Part shown: one piece after another, positions 34,317 through 44,832 of the stretch
Layout of the letters: every line of letters starts with the position of its first letter
Position numbering within the stretch: the stretch's first letter is position 1
Assembly: GCF_018861145.1 (NCBI RefSeq)
Contig: NZ_JAHKQT010000003.1
Location: 140,579 to 204,578, forward strand
Reading direction: 5' to 3'
Length of the DNA: 64,000 nucleotides
Source of the DNA: Poseidonibacter lekithochrous
GTDB lineage: Bacteria > Campylobacterota > Campylobacteria > Campylobacterales > Arcobacteraceae
The notes under the pieces: model-generated
Seen by the model: only the letters and a program-made list of their open reading frames with translations
What the model was told of the DNA's origin: nothing
Databases searched by the model: none
Position numbers and translations under genes: made by a program

Positions 34317-36301
34317 TATAAGTCTCCTACTCTTTCATTTTTTTCTCTATAGTTCATTGGTAAATCAAATGGCATTAACGCATCTTGGATTTCATGTCTA
34401 TCTTTACCCTCAGCTTGCATTTTTTCAGTTACTTCGTCAACTACAGCTTGTCTTTTTTCTGATAATTCATTTTCAATAATCATACCCTTAGCCCCATAAC
34501 CTCTAAATGCTGGTGGCATTTCCATAGTCATAATATCTAATTCTTCATATGTTATTGTAGGAAGTGTATCACTTGGATTTGGCCAAGAAGTTAATGTTCT
34601 GTTTAACCAGTTTGCATCATCTCTTTTTAAGTAATCTTCTCTATAGTGAGCACCTCTAGATTCCGTTCTCTCTCTTGCACCTTTGGCTACACAAAGTGCA
34701 ATTTTAAGCATTCTTGGAACTCTATAAGCTTCTTCAAGTTCAGGATTTCCAACTCTTTCTTTAGATTTAACATTAATATGTTTAGTTTTCTTTAATAGTT
34801 CTTCAAGTTCATTAACCGCTTCTGCTAATCTTTTACCATCTCTAAAAATTCCAACTTTTTCATCCATTAGGTTCTGCATTCTATTTTTAATTCTAAAAAT
34901 ATCTTCAGGTCCTTCATAAGCTAAAATTTGGTCAATATACTTATCTTGTTCGTCCATGAATTTTTGAACAGTTTTTGTTCCAATTACTACATCATTTTCA
35001 ATACAATAGTCTGCGAAATAGTTTCCAACAATCATACCAGCAACTACTGTTTCTGATACTGAGTTTCCACCAAGTCTATTAAATCCATGCATATCCCAAC
35101 AAGATGCTTCACCACAAACAAATAAACCATTTAATTTTTGTGATTCACCTGTAGGTTTAGTTCTAATTCCACCCATAGAGTAATGTTGCATAGGAAGAAC
35201 TGGCGCCCAACCTTTTTTACCTTCATCTGCTGGATCAATTCCATTAAAAATTTGACAAATCTCTTGAACATCTCTTAAGTTCTTTTCAATATGTTCTCTA
35301 CCTAAAATAGAAATATCTAACCAAATGTGATCACCATATGGAGAAGGCACACCTTTACCATTTCTAATATGTTCAATCATTCTTCTAGAAACAACATCTC
35401 TAGATGCTAATTCTTTCTTTTCTGGTTCGTAATCTGGCATAAATCTATGACCATCAACATCTCTTAAGATTCCACCATCACCACGACATCCTTCAGTTAA
35501 TAAAATACCTGATGGTACAATTGGAGTTGGGTGAAATTGAACAGCTTCCATATTACCTAAAGTAGCAATTCCTGTTTCAAGTGCAATAGCTGCACCAATA
35601 CCTTCACAAATTACAGCATTTGTAGTTTGTTTAAATACTCTACCATATCCACCAGTTGCAATACATGTTCCCTTAGCAACATATGCTTCTAATTCACCAG
35701 TAATTAAATCTCTTACAATTGCTCCATAACATCTTTCATTTTCATGAATTAATGATAATGCTTCTTTTCTATCTCTAATATCAACATCATGTTTTAACGC
35801 TTCATTAGCAACACCAAATAACATAGTATGTCCCGTTGCATCAGCAGTGTAACATGTTCTCCATTTTTTAGTACCACCAAAGTCTCTAGACATAATTAAA
35901 CCATGTCTATCAGCATCTTCAGTAATTGTTGTTTTTTTAGCATTAATAACAGCTTCTCTTGAACCTTCTCTAACTCTAGTCCAAGGAACACCCCAACCAG
36001 CTAATTCTCTAATTGCTTTTGGTGCAGTGTGTACAAACATTCTTGCAACTTCTTGATCACATCCCCAATCTGAACCTTTTACAGTATCAGCAAAGTGCAT
36101 ATCTTCATTATCACCATCAGACATCTTAGAGTTTCCTAAAGATGCTTGCATTCCACCTTGAGCAGCTGCAGAGTGAGATCTTTTAACTGGTACAAGTGAT
36201 AATACTACTGTATTTAAACCTTTTTTTTGTGCAGCAACTGCAGCTCTTAAACCTGCAAGTCCTCCACCAATTACTAGTGCATCACAGTAATTAATTTTCA
36301 T
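34316..36301 (-). CDS. frdA: Fumarate reductase flavoprotein subunit
   Basis: 661 residues, the same length class as in Wolinella succinogenes. FAD-binding [10 protein letters not shown] at residue 12; the covalent FAD histidine is His43 in [15 protein letters not shown]. Catalytic region: [23 protein letters not shown] and [10 protein letters not shown] near 390. It reduces fumarate (or oxidises succinate) on the cytoplasmic side. The complex of three subunits without an FrdD is the Wolinella quinol:fumarate reductase type. Confidence 0.97.
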   Translation of the reverse strand: MKINYCDALVIGGGLAGLRAAVAAQKKGLNTVVLSLVPVKRSHSAAAQGGMQASLGNSKMSDGDNEDMHFADTVKGSDWGCDQEVARMFVHTAPKAIRELAGWGVPWTRVREGSREAVINAKKTTITEDADRHGLIMSRDFGGTKKWRTCYTADATGHTMLFGVANEALKHDVDIRDRKEALSLIHENERCYGAIVRDLITGELEAYVAKGTCIATGGYGRVFKQTTNAVICEGIGAAIALETGIATLGNMEAVQFHPTPIVPSGILLTEGCRGDGGILRDVDGHRFMPDYEPEKKELASRDVVSRRMIEHIRNGKGVPSPYGDHIWLDISILGREHIEKNLRDVQEICQIFNGIDPADEGKKGWAPVLPMQHYSMGGIRTKPTGESQKLNGLFVCGEASCWDMHGFNRLGGNSVSETVVAGMIVGNYFADYCIENDVVIGTKTVQKFMDEQDKYIDQILAYEGPEDIFRIKNRMQNLMDEKVGIFRDGKRLAEAVNELEELLKKTKHINVKSKERVGNPELEEAYRVPRMLKIALCVAKGARERTESRGAHYREDYLKRDDANWLNRTLTSWPNPSDTLPTITYEELDIMTMEMPPAFRGYGAKGMIIENELSEKRQAVVDEVTEKMQAEGKDRHEIQDALMPFDLPMNYREKNERVGDL

Positions 36302-37101
36302 TATGCGATTCCTCCAATAGTTTTATTTGTTATTTTATATTCCATAACTTTTGCTGTTGGCACAAATCTTTCACCAACTTTTCCTGCTTTTGCATGATCA
36401 TAACCTATTTTCATATAAGCTGCTAATGATAAGAAACCTAATGTTAAGAAGAATATAGTTAATGCCCATTTAACTTTTTTAAGTGCAATTCTAGTAGCTT
36501 TTGGATTTTCACCATCAAACCATCCCCATTTAACACATAATCTGTAAAGACCAATAGTTCCATGTAATTCAACTGCAATTAATAAAAGAATATATAAAGG
36601 CCACATCCATTCAGACCAGATTCTATCTGCTGATGCATAAGGACCAATTGCATCTGAATTTGTCATGATAATATATAAATGCACTGAACCTAAGAAGAAC
36701 ATAGTAAAACCAGTTCCTGCTTGAGTAAACCAAAGTTTAGTATCATCATGATCCATATTTTTAGAGTGTGCTCTCATTACTTGGAACTGCTTAAAGTTAC
36801 CAGGTAATTTTCTCATACCTAATCCCGCATGCGCAATAAAGATTACAAAGATTACAAAAGCTGTAATACTTACTAAAATAGGACTCCCCCCATCAATAAT
36901 AAAGCTAGCTTCTAATAGCTTTGTAATTGTATACATGAATTCTTCAGATATTAATATCGAAGATACTAGTAACATATGTGCCCACATGAATAATGCTAAA
37001 AATCCACCTGTAACACTTTGTAAATAGTCAAGTTTAGCAGGTAGTCTACTTTTCTTCCCCTCAACTGTTTTACCTAAATAGCCTTCTATAAGGTTACTCA
37101 T
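36301..37101 (-). CDS. frdC: Fumarate reductase cytochrome b subunit (dihaem)
   Basis: About 266 residues with five membrane helices. Counting from an in-frame TTG at 37107, the residues His44, His93, His143 and His182 fall exactly where the four haem ligands of Wolinella FrdC lie; Glu66 (menaquinol site) and Glu180 (proton path) are also present. The actual start is more likely the ATG at 37101, which has AAGGA six bases upstream, so real numbering is two lower. The dihaem menaquinol-coupled type suggests electrogenic compensation by the E-pathway. First gene of the operon. Confidence 0.96.
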   Translation of the reverse strand: MSNLIEGYLGKTVEGKKSRLPAKLDYLQSVTGGFLALFMWAHMLLVSSILISEEFMYTITKLLEASFIIDGGSPILVSITAFVIFVIFIAHAGLGMRKLPGNFKQFQVMRAHSKNMDHDDTKLWFTQAGTGFTMFFLGSVHLYIIMTNSDAIGPYASADRIWSEWMWPLYILLLIAVELHGTIGLYRLCVKWGWFDGENPKATRIALKKVKWALTIFFLTLGFLSLAAYMKIGYDHAKAGKVGERFVPTAKVMEYKITNKTIGGIA

Positions 37102-37193
37102 ATTCAATCCTTTCCAGTGACAAAATTTATTTTATAATAGCGTAATAATAGCGAAAAGGTACTTCAGTTTTGTTTATTTTTCTATGTATTATA

Positions 37194-37281
37194 AATGTAC
37201 AATTGTATAATTAATTATCATAAGGATAGTAATAAAGGCCCATTATATGGGCTTTTATAATGTACAATTTTTGATTGTACA
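37194..37281. repeat. Three TGTACAAT-type palindromic elements between frdC and nuoN
   Basis: TGTACAATTGTATA (near 37194-37207) and the perfect inverted repeat TGTACAAT-TTTTG-ATTGTACA (37261-37281) flank the nuo terminator. The same ATTGTACA occurs before nuoA (51858-51865). It could be an operator or, on the minus strand, TACAAT -10 boxes. Confidence 0.4.
37234..37256 (-). terminator. Terminator of the nuo operon
   Basis: On the minus strand AAAGCCCAT, a short loop, ATGGGCCTTT: a strong G/C-containing stem, ending the transcript that runs through nuoN. Confidence 0.8.
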
Positions 37282-37323
37282 GTTGAAGTGTTTAGAAAGT
37301 ATTGTGTTACTAATTAACACATT

Positions 37324-38844
37324 CTATTTTATAAATAAAGATTGAACAGCTGTTTGACTTAAAGCAATCAATGTATCTATATTTAATATTGGAATAAAGA
37401 ATACAATTGCAGATCCAACTCCACCTAATATTGTTAAAATTGCAACAAATGCAATTGCATAAGTTGAAACTCTTTTATCATTAAATCCTTCTATACTGCA
37501 AGTAAGTGGTGCAGGGTAGAAATACATAACAGCAATTAATTTAAAATAGTAATAAACTGAAACAATTGTTGCAATAATTGCTAAAACAGCAAGTGATATG
37601 TATCCTGCATTTATAGCTTCTGTAAATACGTAAAATTTACCAATAAAACCAATTGTTGATGGAATTCCTGCAAGAGAGAAAAGGAATATTGTCATCATTG
37701 CAGCCAAGAAAGGTCTTTCATGTGCTAAACCTTTAAAATCATCATATGTAACTCTAACATTTGTTTCTGAAATAACATGAGAAGCTAATCCAAAAGCTCC
37801 AAGTGCTGATAGTAAATATGCAATTAAATAGAACATTGTTGCATATGCAGAATCTATATTTAAGATTTGACCATCTTTATATGAAAGGGCGATAAATGCT
37901 AGTAAAAGATATCCTGTATGGACTATTGAAGAAGCTGCTAACATTCTTTTTACAATATTTTGACTTACTGCTAACCATGTACCAAATACAAGAGTCAAGA
38001 CAATAATTACTGATATAATCGTATCCCAAAAGTCAATAATAGGTGCTAAGTCTTGTAAAAATGCTCTCATGAAAAATGAGAAAATCGCAATTTTAAAAGT
38101 TGAGGCCATATAGGCTGTAATAACCATAGGCGCTCCTCTATAAACATCAAGAACCCACGATTGAAATGGAAATGCTGCAATTTTAAATAGGAAGGTAAAT
38201 AGAATTAATGTCAAACCTATATAAACTAATATCATATCATCACCAGAGTGAGTTGATATGTATACACCTAATTCACTTAAGTTTGTAGTCGCAGCTGCTC
38301 CATAAACTAGTACCACACCAAGTAAATAAAAGGCTCCAATAAATGAACCTAATACTAAGTACTTGAATATTGCTTCAACTCTTTTAGAATCTTCAGTATT
38401 AACACCCACCATAATATAAACAGAAAAAGATGCAATTTCAAGTGCTATATATGCAGTAATCAATTCATTTGTATGGGATAATAACATCATTCCAAATAGT
38501 GCAAATAGCAAAATTGAGAAAAACTCACCTTTAAAATATGATCTATGTTGGAAATAATGCTCACCAATTAGAAGTGTTAATATAGTTCCAAGAATTAGTA
38601 ATATATTAAAAAAGTTTGAAAATGTATCAAATATTAATACATTATTTACTAAATCATTATATGGTTGAACTGAATATAAATCAGTAAAGTGTAATGATGA
38701 AAAACCAAGTGCAATAAAAAGAAAAATACATGAAACTGTAATAAAATTTTTAACGCTATATCTTTCATACATACTCATAAACATCAGAGTTAAAGCTCCA
38801 ACTAATATAGTAATTGCAGGAATTAAATATATAAATTCACTCAT
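37324..38844 (-). CDS. nuoN: NADH-quinone oxidoreductase subunit N
   Basis: 506 residues with about 14 membrane helices, one of three antiporter-like proton-pumping subunits of complex I. Motifs: [47 protein letters not shown] (Lys in helix 7, proton channel), [16 protein letters not shown]. Last gene of the nuo cluster. It overlaps nuoM by four bases and is followed by a terminator. Confidence 0.96.
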   Translation of the reverse strand: MSEFIYLIPAITILVGALTLMFMSMYERYSVKNFITVSCIFLFIALGFSSLHFTDLYSVQPYNDLVNNVLIFDTFSNFFNILLILGTILTLLIGEHYFQHRSYFKGEFFSILLFALFGMMLLSHTNELITAYIALEIASFSVYIMVGVNTEDSKRVEAIFKYLVLGSFIGAFYLLGVVLVYGAAATTNLSELGVYISTHSGDDMILVYIGLTLILFTFLFKIAAFPFQSWVLDVYRGAPMVITAYMASTFKIAIFSFFMRAFLQDLAPIIDFWDTIISVIIVLTLVFGTWLAVSQNIVKRMLAASSIVHTGYLLLAFIALSYKDGQILNIDSAYATMFYLIAYLLSALGAFGLASHVISETNVRVTYDDFKGLAHERPFLAAMMTIFLFSLAGIPSTIGFIGKFYVFTEAINAGYISLAVLAIIATIVSVYYYFKLIAVMYFYPAPLTCSIEGFNDKRVSTYAIAFVAILTILGGVGSAIVFFIPILNIDTLIALSQTAVQSLFIK

Positions 38845-40328
38845 TTTGAAGCTCCAATATGTAAAATGTCATTTAAATAATGAGTAACTGTTGGCTCAAA
38901 TTTATCTATAAATATTTCAGGATAAATACCCATTAAGAATACTAAAAATACCCAAGGAGCAAGCCCAATAATCTCTTTTATTTTTAAATCTCTCATAATT
39001 AGTGTCGGTGAACCTTCTGGTCTATCTTGTAGTATAGCTCTTTGAAACATCCACAACATATATGAAGCACCTACTACAACTGTAATTGCAGAGATATATC
39101 CTAAAGTATGATTAAATTCATAAATACCAAAAATAATTAGTAACTCAGATACAAAACCATTTGTTCCAGGAAGACCAACATTCGCAAATAACATAATTGC
39201 AAATATAAAAGTTAAAATAGGAGCTTGTTTTGCTATTCCTCCTAAATCTTTGATACTTTTAAACCCTGTTTCTTCATGTATTAATCCAACTAATAAAAAC
39301 AGTGCTCCAGTTGCAATTGCATGTGCTATGATTAAATATAGAGCACCATTTATTCCATATTCATTTAGTGAGAAAATACCAGCTGCTATAAAACTTAAAT
39401 GTGAGGCTGATGAATATGCAAACATTCTTTTAATATCATCTTGCATAAGTGCAGCAATTCCAAAATAAATAAGACCAAATAACCCAATAGCTACAAAGTA
39501 CATTGAGAATTCAATGTATACTTCTGGAAAAATTGGAATCATAAATCTGACAATTGCGTAAACACCAAGTTTTGCCATTATCGATGATAAAAGAAAAACA
39601 GCGCCCGTTGGAGCGTTTTTATATGTTTCCATAATCCAAGTATGCAATGGAAAAATAGGAATTTTAATAGCAAAGGCTGCTAGAAATCCTAAAAATAACC
39701 ATACTTTAGTTGAGTATTCAATTGTAGTAATTCTCATTAATTCATTATAAGCAAATGACCATACTCCAAACTCATTATGATATGCAACACCTAAATACAA
39801 AATTGCTACGAACATAAGCAGCGAACCTACCATTGTATAAACAGTTACTTTGATAGTTGTAAAAACTTTTTTCCCAAATCCATATGAACCAATCATAAGA
39901 AATACAGGTAAAAGCATAACTTCCCAGAAAAAATAGAATAATACAATATCTAAAGACAGTAAAGTTCCTGTAACTCCTGTTTGAACCAATAGCATATTTA
40001 ACCAATATCCTTTAGTTCGACCTTCCCATAATAAAAGGTAAGAAGTTGGAATTAAAATTGCAATCATCATTAAAATTGTTAAAGAAAAACCATCTAATCC
40101 TACATAATAATTAATTCCATATGTTTCAATCCAAGGTACATTTGTAACAAACTGCATACCATCACTTGGAATAAACTCAATATAGATTTTCAGAACAAGT
40201 GCTAATATAACAGTTGTTGTTAAAAAAGCGATATTTCTAATAGTATTTACATCTTTAGTTGTAATCATTAAAGCAAAAGCAACAAGAGCAGGTAAAAATA
40301 TTATAAATGAAAGTATATCTGGGCTCAT
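38841..40328 (-). CDS. nuoM: NADH-quinone oxidoreductase subunit M
   Basis: 495 residues with about 14 membrane helices. Motifs of the antiporter-like subunits: [17 protein letters not shown] (the Glu), [24 protein letters not shown] (channel Lys and His), [30 protein letters not shown]. Pumps protons as part of complex I. It sits one base after nuoL stops and overlaps nuoN at its 3' end. Confidence 0.97.
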   Translation of the reverse strand: MSPDILSFIIFLPALVAFALMITTKDVNTIRNIAFLTTTVILALVLKIYIEFIPSDGMQFVTNVPWIETYGINYYVGLDGFSLTILMMIAILIPTSYLLLWEGRTKGYWLNMLLVQTGVTGTLLSLDIVLFYFFWEVMLLPVFLMIGSYGFGKKVFTTIKVTVYTMVGSLLMFVAILYLGVAYHNEFGVWSFAYNELMRITTIEYSTKVWLFLGFLAAFAIKIPIFPLHTWIMETYKNAPTGAVFLLSSIMAKLGVYAIVRFMIPIFPEVYIEFSMYFVAIGLFGLIYFGIAALMQDDIKRMFAYSSASHLSFIAAGIFSLNEYGINGALYLIIAHAIATGALFLLVGLIHEETGFKSIKDLGGIAKQAPILTFIFAIMLFANVGLPGTNGFVSELLIIFGIYEFNHTLGYISAITVVVGASYMLWMFQRAILQDRPEGSPTLIMRDLKIKEIIGLAPWVFLVFLMGIYPEIFIDKFEPTVTHYLNDILHIGASK

Positions 40329-40329
40329 A

Positions 40330-42216
40330 CTATAATCCTAACTTAATATATAAATAAATAAATATGCATGTCATTCCAACAAGCATAAAGGCTGCATAAA
40401 ATCTAACATTTGCATTTTGAGTTAAAGAAACTTTTTTACCAATGTTTACAAAACTATTTGAAGAATTCATAATAAAGCCATCAATAATTTTTTCATCTAT
40501 TACTTTATCAATAAAAGTTGATACTTTTTTTGTAGACTGTACAAATAAATAATCATACAATTCATCAATATAAAATCTTTTACCAATTAGACCAGTTTCT
40601 TCTTCTGGATGATAGATATCAAACTTAGCATATTTCTTGTAAGCTACAAAAATACCAGAAGCAGCAACTGCAACTGAAAGAATCATTAAAATCCATTCTG
40701 TTAAGTGACTCATATGTATTGAAGTTGATTTTAATTGAACTAACCATGTATCAACTAAATGCTCCCCACCTAAAACAGCTGGTAAATTTAAATATCCAGC
40801 GGCAACTGCCCCTATTGCTAATAACAATAAAGGGAAAGTAATAGTTCTAGATGTATATTCATATTTTACATCATGTTTTGTAGGAGCTACAAAAACAATA
40901 AAATATAATCTAAACATATAAAATGCAGTTAAAAATGCTGTGAATAGTGCAATCCCCCAAATTAAGTATTCACCCTCTTGGAAAGCGGCTGCTAATATTG
41001 CATCTTTTGAGAAGAAACCAGAAAAGAATGGAACTCCTGAAATTGCAATCACACCAATTAAGAATGTAAATTTTATAATAGGCGTATGTGCTCTATGTTT
41101 AGCAATATCAAAGATATTTTGTCTATGATGAACGGCTAAGATAACTCCACCAGCTCCCATAAATAACATTGCTTTAAAGAAAGCATGTGTAAATACATGG
41201 AAAAGTCCAGTTGAATAAAACCCAAGACCAACAGCTATAAACATATAACCTAATTGACTCATTGTTGAGTATGCAAGTATTTTTTTAATATCAGTTTGTC
41301 TTGTTGCGATAATTGCAGCAAGTAGGGCAGAAAATGCACCAATATATGCTATTAATAAACCAATTTCTTCTATTCCCGAATAAAGGAAATGAAATCTTGC
41401 AACCATATAAACACCTGCTGTTACCATAGTAGCTGCGTGAATAAGTGCAGAAATTGGTGTAGGACCTGCCATTGCATCTGGAAGCCATACATATAATGGA
41501 ATTTGAGCTGATTTACCCATAGCACCAATAAATAGTAAAACTCCCGATAATACTAATAACTCACTATTAGCATTTGCTATATTTGCTTCCAATGAAGAAA
41601 ATGATAAATCAACTTCACCAAGTGCAAAGAATAAAGTTACAACTCCTAAAATAAATCCAAAATCTCCAACTCTATTTACAATAAAGGCTTTATTTGCAGC
41701 AATTACATTTTCAGCTTTTCCATAGTAGAACTTAATTAGTAAATAAGAACAAACACCAACACCTTCCCATCCAATGAAAAGAATAATTGGATTATCTGCT
41801 AGTACTAAAATTAGCATTGAAGCTAAGAATAAATTAAAGTAAGCAAAGAACTTACCAAATCCATTATCACCTCTCATATATCCAATTGCATAAATATGAA
41901 TTAACCAACCTACAAAAGTTACAAACATTGACATAAATATTGATAAATTATCTCCTAATAAAGACATTCCAATATGTAATTTATCAATATCTAACCAAGT
42001 AAATAAATCTTGTTTAAACGTAATACTTTCATCATTCATTCTTAAAAATAGACTAAGAGTAATTAAAAAAGATATTAAAGGAGTTCCCGTTCCTATTAAT
42101 GCAAATGTTAAATCAGAAACTTTTTCTTTCTTTATATGATAGAAATAAAATCCTGCATTTAATATAGCACCAATTAAAGGAGCTAATATAATCCAAACTA
42201 ACAAGTTTGTATTCAT
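40330..42216 (-). CDS. nuoL: NADH-quinone oxidoreductase subunit L
   Basis: 628 residues, with the extra C-terminal amphipathic helix region of NuoL after the 14-helix core. Motifs: LFIGWEGVGVCSYLLIKFYY, MGKSAQIPLYVWLPDAMAGPTPISALIHAATMVTAG (proton channel), AYSTMSQLGYMF, GVPFFSGFFSKDAILAAAF. The long lateral helix links it to the other pumps (family knowledge). The stretch around EETGLIGKRFYIDELYDYLFV precedes that C-terminal anchor. It overlaps nuoK by four bases. Confidence 0.97.
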   Translation of the reverse strand: MNTNLLVWIILAPLIGAILNAGFYFYHIKKEKVSDLTFALIGTGTPLISFLITLSLFLRMNDESITFKQDLFTWLDIDKLHIGMSLLGDNLSIFMSMFVTFVGWLIHIYAIGYMRGDNGFGKFFAYFNLFLASMLILVLADNPIILFIGWEGVGVCSYLLIKFYYGKAENVIAANKAFIVNRVGDFGFILGVVTLFFALGEVDLSFSSLEANIANANSELLVLSGVLLFIGAMGKSAQIPLYVWLPDAMAGPTPISALIHAATMVTAGVYMVARFHFLYSGIEEIGLLIAYIGAFSALLAAIIATRQTDIKKILAYSTMSQLGYMFIAVGLGFYSTGLFHVFTHAFFKAMLFMGAGGVILAVHHRQNIFDIAKHRAHTPIIKFTFLIGVIAISGVPFFSGFFSKDAILAAAFQEGEYLIWGIALFTAFLTAFYMFRLYFIVFVAPTKHDVKYEYTSRTITFPLLLLAIGAVAAGYLNLPAVLGGEHLVDTWLVQLKSTSIHMSHLTEWILMILSVAVAASGIFVAYKKYAKFDIYHPEEETGLIGKRFYIDELYDYLFVQSTKKVSTFIDKVIDEKIIDGFIMNSSNSFVNIGKKVSLTQNANVRFYAAFMLVGMTCIFIYLYIKLGL

Positions 42217-42527
42217 GATTTTTCTCCTTGTTTTAATGTATTAAAGATATCAGTATCAAGTGATTTTCTTGATCGGTATAAAAGAATAATTACTGAAAGA
42301 AAAATTGCAGCTTCCGCTGCAGCTATTGCTATAACCATTACAGTGATTACTTGTGGGTCCATATTAAAATGATATCTTGCAAAAGTAACTAGAAATAAGT
42401 TTATTCCATTTAACATCATTTCAATTGACATGTAAATAACAAATATATTTCTTCTTGCTATTACCCCTATTGCTCCAATAGAAAAAAGCATCATTGCTAC
42501 AAATGCATAAGATGTTAATGAAATCAT
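42213..42527 (-). CDS. nuoK: NADH-quinone oxidoreductase subunit K
   Basis: 104 residues with three membrane helices. MSIEMMLNGINLFLVTFARY contains the conserved glutamate, and AIAAAEAAIFLSVIILLYR the second. Small membrane subunit of the proton channel at the Q-side of complex I. Overlaps nuoL and nuoJ each by four bases. Confidence 0.96.
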   Translation of the reverse strand: MISLTSYAFVAMMLFSIGAIGVIARRNIFVIYMSIEMMLNGINLFLVTFARYHFNMDPQVITVMVIAIAAAEAAIFLSVIILLYRSRKSLDTDIFNTLKQGEKS

Positions 42528-43054
42528 GATTCTTCTCCTACATTTTTAATTTTAGAGGTTCTTTTTTTTGCAAGCACAACTGCACCAATAAGAGCTACTA
42601 AAAGTAAAATTGATATTAACTCAAAAGCTAATAGCCAGTTGTTATATAGTTGCATACCGATTGGTTTTATATCTCCAAAATTTGTTTGGGAAATAGAAAA
42701 ATCTTTTGCTGGTAATTTTGCTACTGCTTTTAAAATTAAAATATTTAAAGGAATCATAATAACTGCACCCAGAGCAATTAACTGAAATTTTCTAGGCTCT
42801 TTTGGTAAATCCTCTTCTTTTATATTTAAGAACATCAAAATAAAAAGTATAAGTGTCATAATTGCACCTGCGTAAACTATTATTTGAACTAAGAATAAAA
42901 ATGTTGCATTTAGAAGTGCGAACATACCTGCTACGCTAAGCATTGAAATTAAAACTCCAAGTGCACTATACATAGGATTTGCATACACAATCATTGCAAT
43001 TGCACCAGAAATTGCTAAAAATGCAAGTGCCATAAAAATAATATCAGCCATCAT
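42524..43054 (-). CDS. nuoJ: NADH-quinone oxidoreductase subunit J
   Basis: 176 residues with five membrane helices. MADIIFMALAFLAISGAIAMIV, NPMYSALGVLISMLSVAGMFALLNATFLFLVQIIVYAGAIMTLILFILMFL is typical of the core helix-3 hinge region. It overlaps nuoI by eleven bases, and nuoK by four. Confidence 0.95.
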   Translation of the reverse strand: MMADIIFMALAFLAISGAIAMIVYANPMYSALGVLISMLSVAGMFALLNATFLFLVQIIVYAGAIMTLILFILMFLNIKEEDLPKEPRKFQLIALGAVIMIPLNILILKAVAKLPAKDFSISQTNFGDIKPIGMQLYNNWLLAFELISILLLVALIGAVVLAKKRTSKIKNVGEES

Positions 43055-43550
43055 TTAAATCCTTTGATCTTTCATTTGCCATTAGAGCTTTTTTATCTAA
43101 TACAAATTCTTCTCGTGTTCCACCTGTAAAAGAAAAAATTCCTGTATCCATTCTAATTGCATCACAAGGACAAGCTTCAACACAATATCCACAAAAAACA
43201 CATTCAAGTAGATCTATTTTAAACTCTTTTGGTCTTTTTTCATCATGCTCATCAAATCGTTCTTCTGCTTCAATGAAAATACAATCAGCAGGACATGCAG
43301 TTGCACACATATAACATGCAACACATTTTTCTGTTTCATCTTCCCATTTTGTAAGTCTATGAACCCCTCTGTACCTTTCATTTAAATCTGTTGGTTGAAC
43401 TTCTGGATATTGCATAGTTTTTAATTGATCTACATCTTTTAAATTCTTTGTAAAATGGCTAAGAGTTGTTTTCATTCCACCTATTATCGCTGGAAGATAT
43501 AATTTGTCTTTAAATGATTTACCGTATCTTGGTACTACTTTAATTCCCAT
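43044..43550 (-). CDS. nuoI: NADH-quinone oxidoreductase subunit I
   Basis: 168 residues. Two 4Fe-4S motifs: CVACYMCATACPADC (near residue 75) and CVFCGYCVEACPCDA (near 115). It carries electrons from NuoG toward NuoB in the peripheral arm. Starts just one base after nuoH stops. The N-terminal 60 residues are lengthened relative to the ferredoxin core, as usual for this family. Confidence 0.96.
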   Translation of the reverse strand: MGIKVVPRYGKSFKDKLYLPAIIGGMKTTLSHFTKNLKDVDQLKTMQYPEVQPTDLNERYRGVHRLTKWEDETEKCVACYMCATACPADCIFIEAEERFDEHDEKRPKEFKIDLLECVFCGYCVEACPCDAIRMDTGIFSFTGGTREEFVLDKKALMANERSKDLNDG

Positions 43551-43551
43551 C

Positions 43552-44832
43552 TTAACTCCCTTGAACTACAATAAATGTAGCTGTTACAACAATGTTTAAT
43601 AATGCTAATGGTAATAATACTTTCCACCCTAGCATTTGTAATTGATCATATCTAAATCTTAATACTGTCCATCTAATCCAAATAAACACAAATGCCATTA
43701 AAAAGAATTTAACTAAGAATGTACCAATTTGTAATACTGCAGTTGCAATATTTACACCATTTGTTCCTAATCCAACACTTAAGAAAATTGCTAATAATGT
43801 AATAACAATTAATGAAATTGACCAGAATACAATTGTAAGAATTTTCGTTTCTAAATCTCTTGATTTATCTTTACTATTTTTTGATCGATTATTCTTTTTC
43901 ATCCATCTTGTTAAGAAAAATACCTTAATAGGCAAAAGAATAATAACTGCCATCATAATATAATTTATATTGTTTTGAACAGTTGGAGTATCTATCCAAG
44001 GAATTTGATAACCACCAAATATAAGTGTTACAATAATTGCCGCACTTGCACTCATTGCCGCATATTCACCTACTTGGAAAAGTCCAAATCTCATAGCTGA
44101 ATACTCAGTATGATAACCTGCTACAATTTCAGATTCACCTTCTGCTATATCAAATGGAGCTCTATTTGTTTCAGCAAAAGCACATACTATAAATATAATT
44201 GATGCAATTGGTTGTATAAAAATACCCCACATTGGAATAACACCTAGGTATGTTCCTGCTTGCGCATTTACAATATCCGTTAAGTGTATAGAACCATAAG
44301 ATAAAAGCATAGAAATAATTGCTAATGCCATAGCTGCTTCATATGAAATAACTTGGGCTGCTGCTCTAATTGAACCTAATAAACCATATTTACTATTTGA
44401 TGAATAACCACCTAAAATAATTCCATAAATTGAAAGTCCAGCAAAAGCTAAAAACCACATAATTCCAAGTTCATTTGGAATTGCTGACATAATAAATTCT
44501 TTTCCATCAATTACTAAATTATCTGCAAAAGGAATAGTTGCAAAAGTTAAAAAAGAACAGAAAAATACAATTACAGGAGCAATTGTAAAAAAGAATTTAT
44601 ATTTAATATGTGAAGGAGTAAAATCTTCTTTAAATACAAGTTTTAACATATCTGCAAAACTTTGAATTAATCCACCTAATCTAATTGGACCTATCCCACA
44701 TCTATTAGGTCCACTTCTATCTTGCATAAATCCAGATACACGTCTTTCCCACCATACAAAAACAGGAGTAAGACCAACTGCTAAAAATGCAGCAAGAGCT
44801 ATATTTACAGCTATTACAATTGCACTACTCAT
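43552..44832 (-). CDS. nuoH: NADH-quinone oxidoreductase subunit H
   Basis: 426 residues, about 100 more than E. coli NuoH. The core has the quinone-site motifs WWERRVSGFMQDRSGPNRCGIG, GLIQSFADMLKLVFKEDF, AETNRAPFDIAEGESEIVAGYHTEYSAMRF. The extra length is partly a charged insert (KKNNRSKNSKDKSRD) before the last helices; longer NuoH is known from other Campylobacterota. It forms the heel of the Q-module. Overlaps nuoG by four bases. Confidence 0.96.
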   Translation of the reverse strand: MSSAIVIAVNIALAAFLAVGLTPVFVWWERRVSGFMQDRSGPNRCGIGPIRLGGLIQSFADMLKLVFKEDFTPSHIKYKFFFTIAPVIVFFCSFLTFATIPFADNLVIDGKEFIMSAIPNELGIMWFLAFAGLSIYGIILGGYSSNSKYGLLGSIRAAAQVISYEAAMALAIISMLLSYGSIHLTDIVNAQAGTYLGVIPMWGIFIQPIASIIFIVCAFAETNRAPFDIAEGESEIVAGYHTEYSAMRFGLFQVGEYAAMSASAAIIVTLIFGGYQIPWIDTPTVQNNINYIMMAVIILLPIKVFFLTRWMKKNNRSKNSKDKSRDLETKILTIVFWSISLIVITLLAIFLSVGLGTNGVNIATAVLQIGTFLVKFFLMAFVFIWIRWTVLRFRYDQLQMLGWKVLLPLALLNIVVTATFIVVQGS

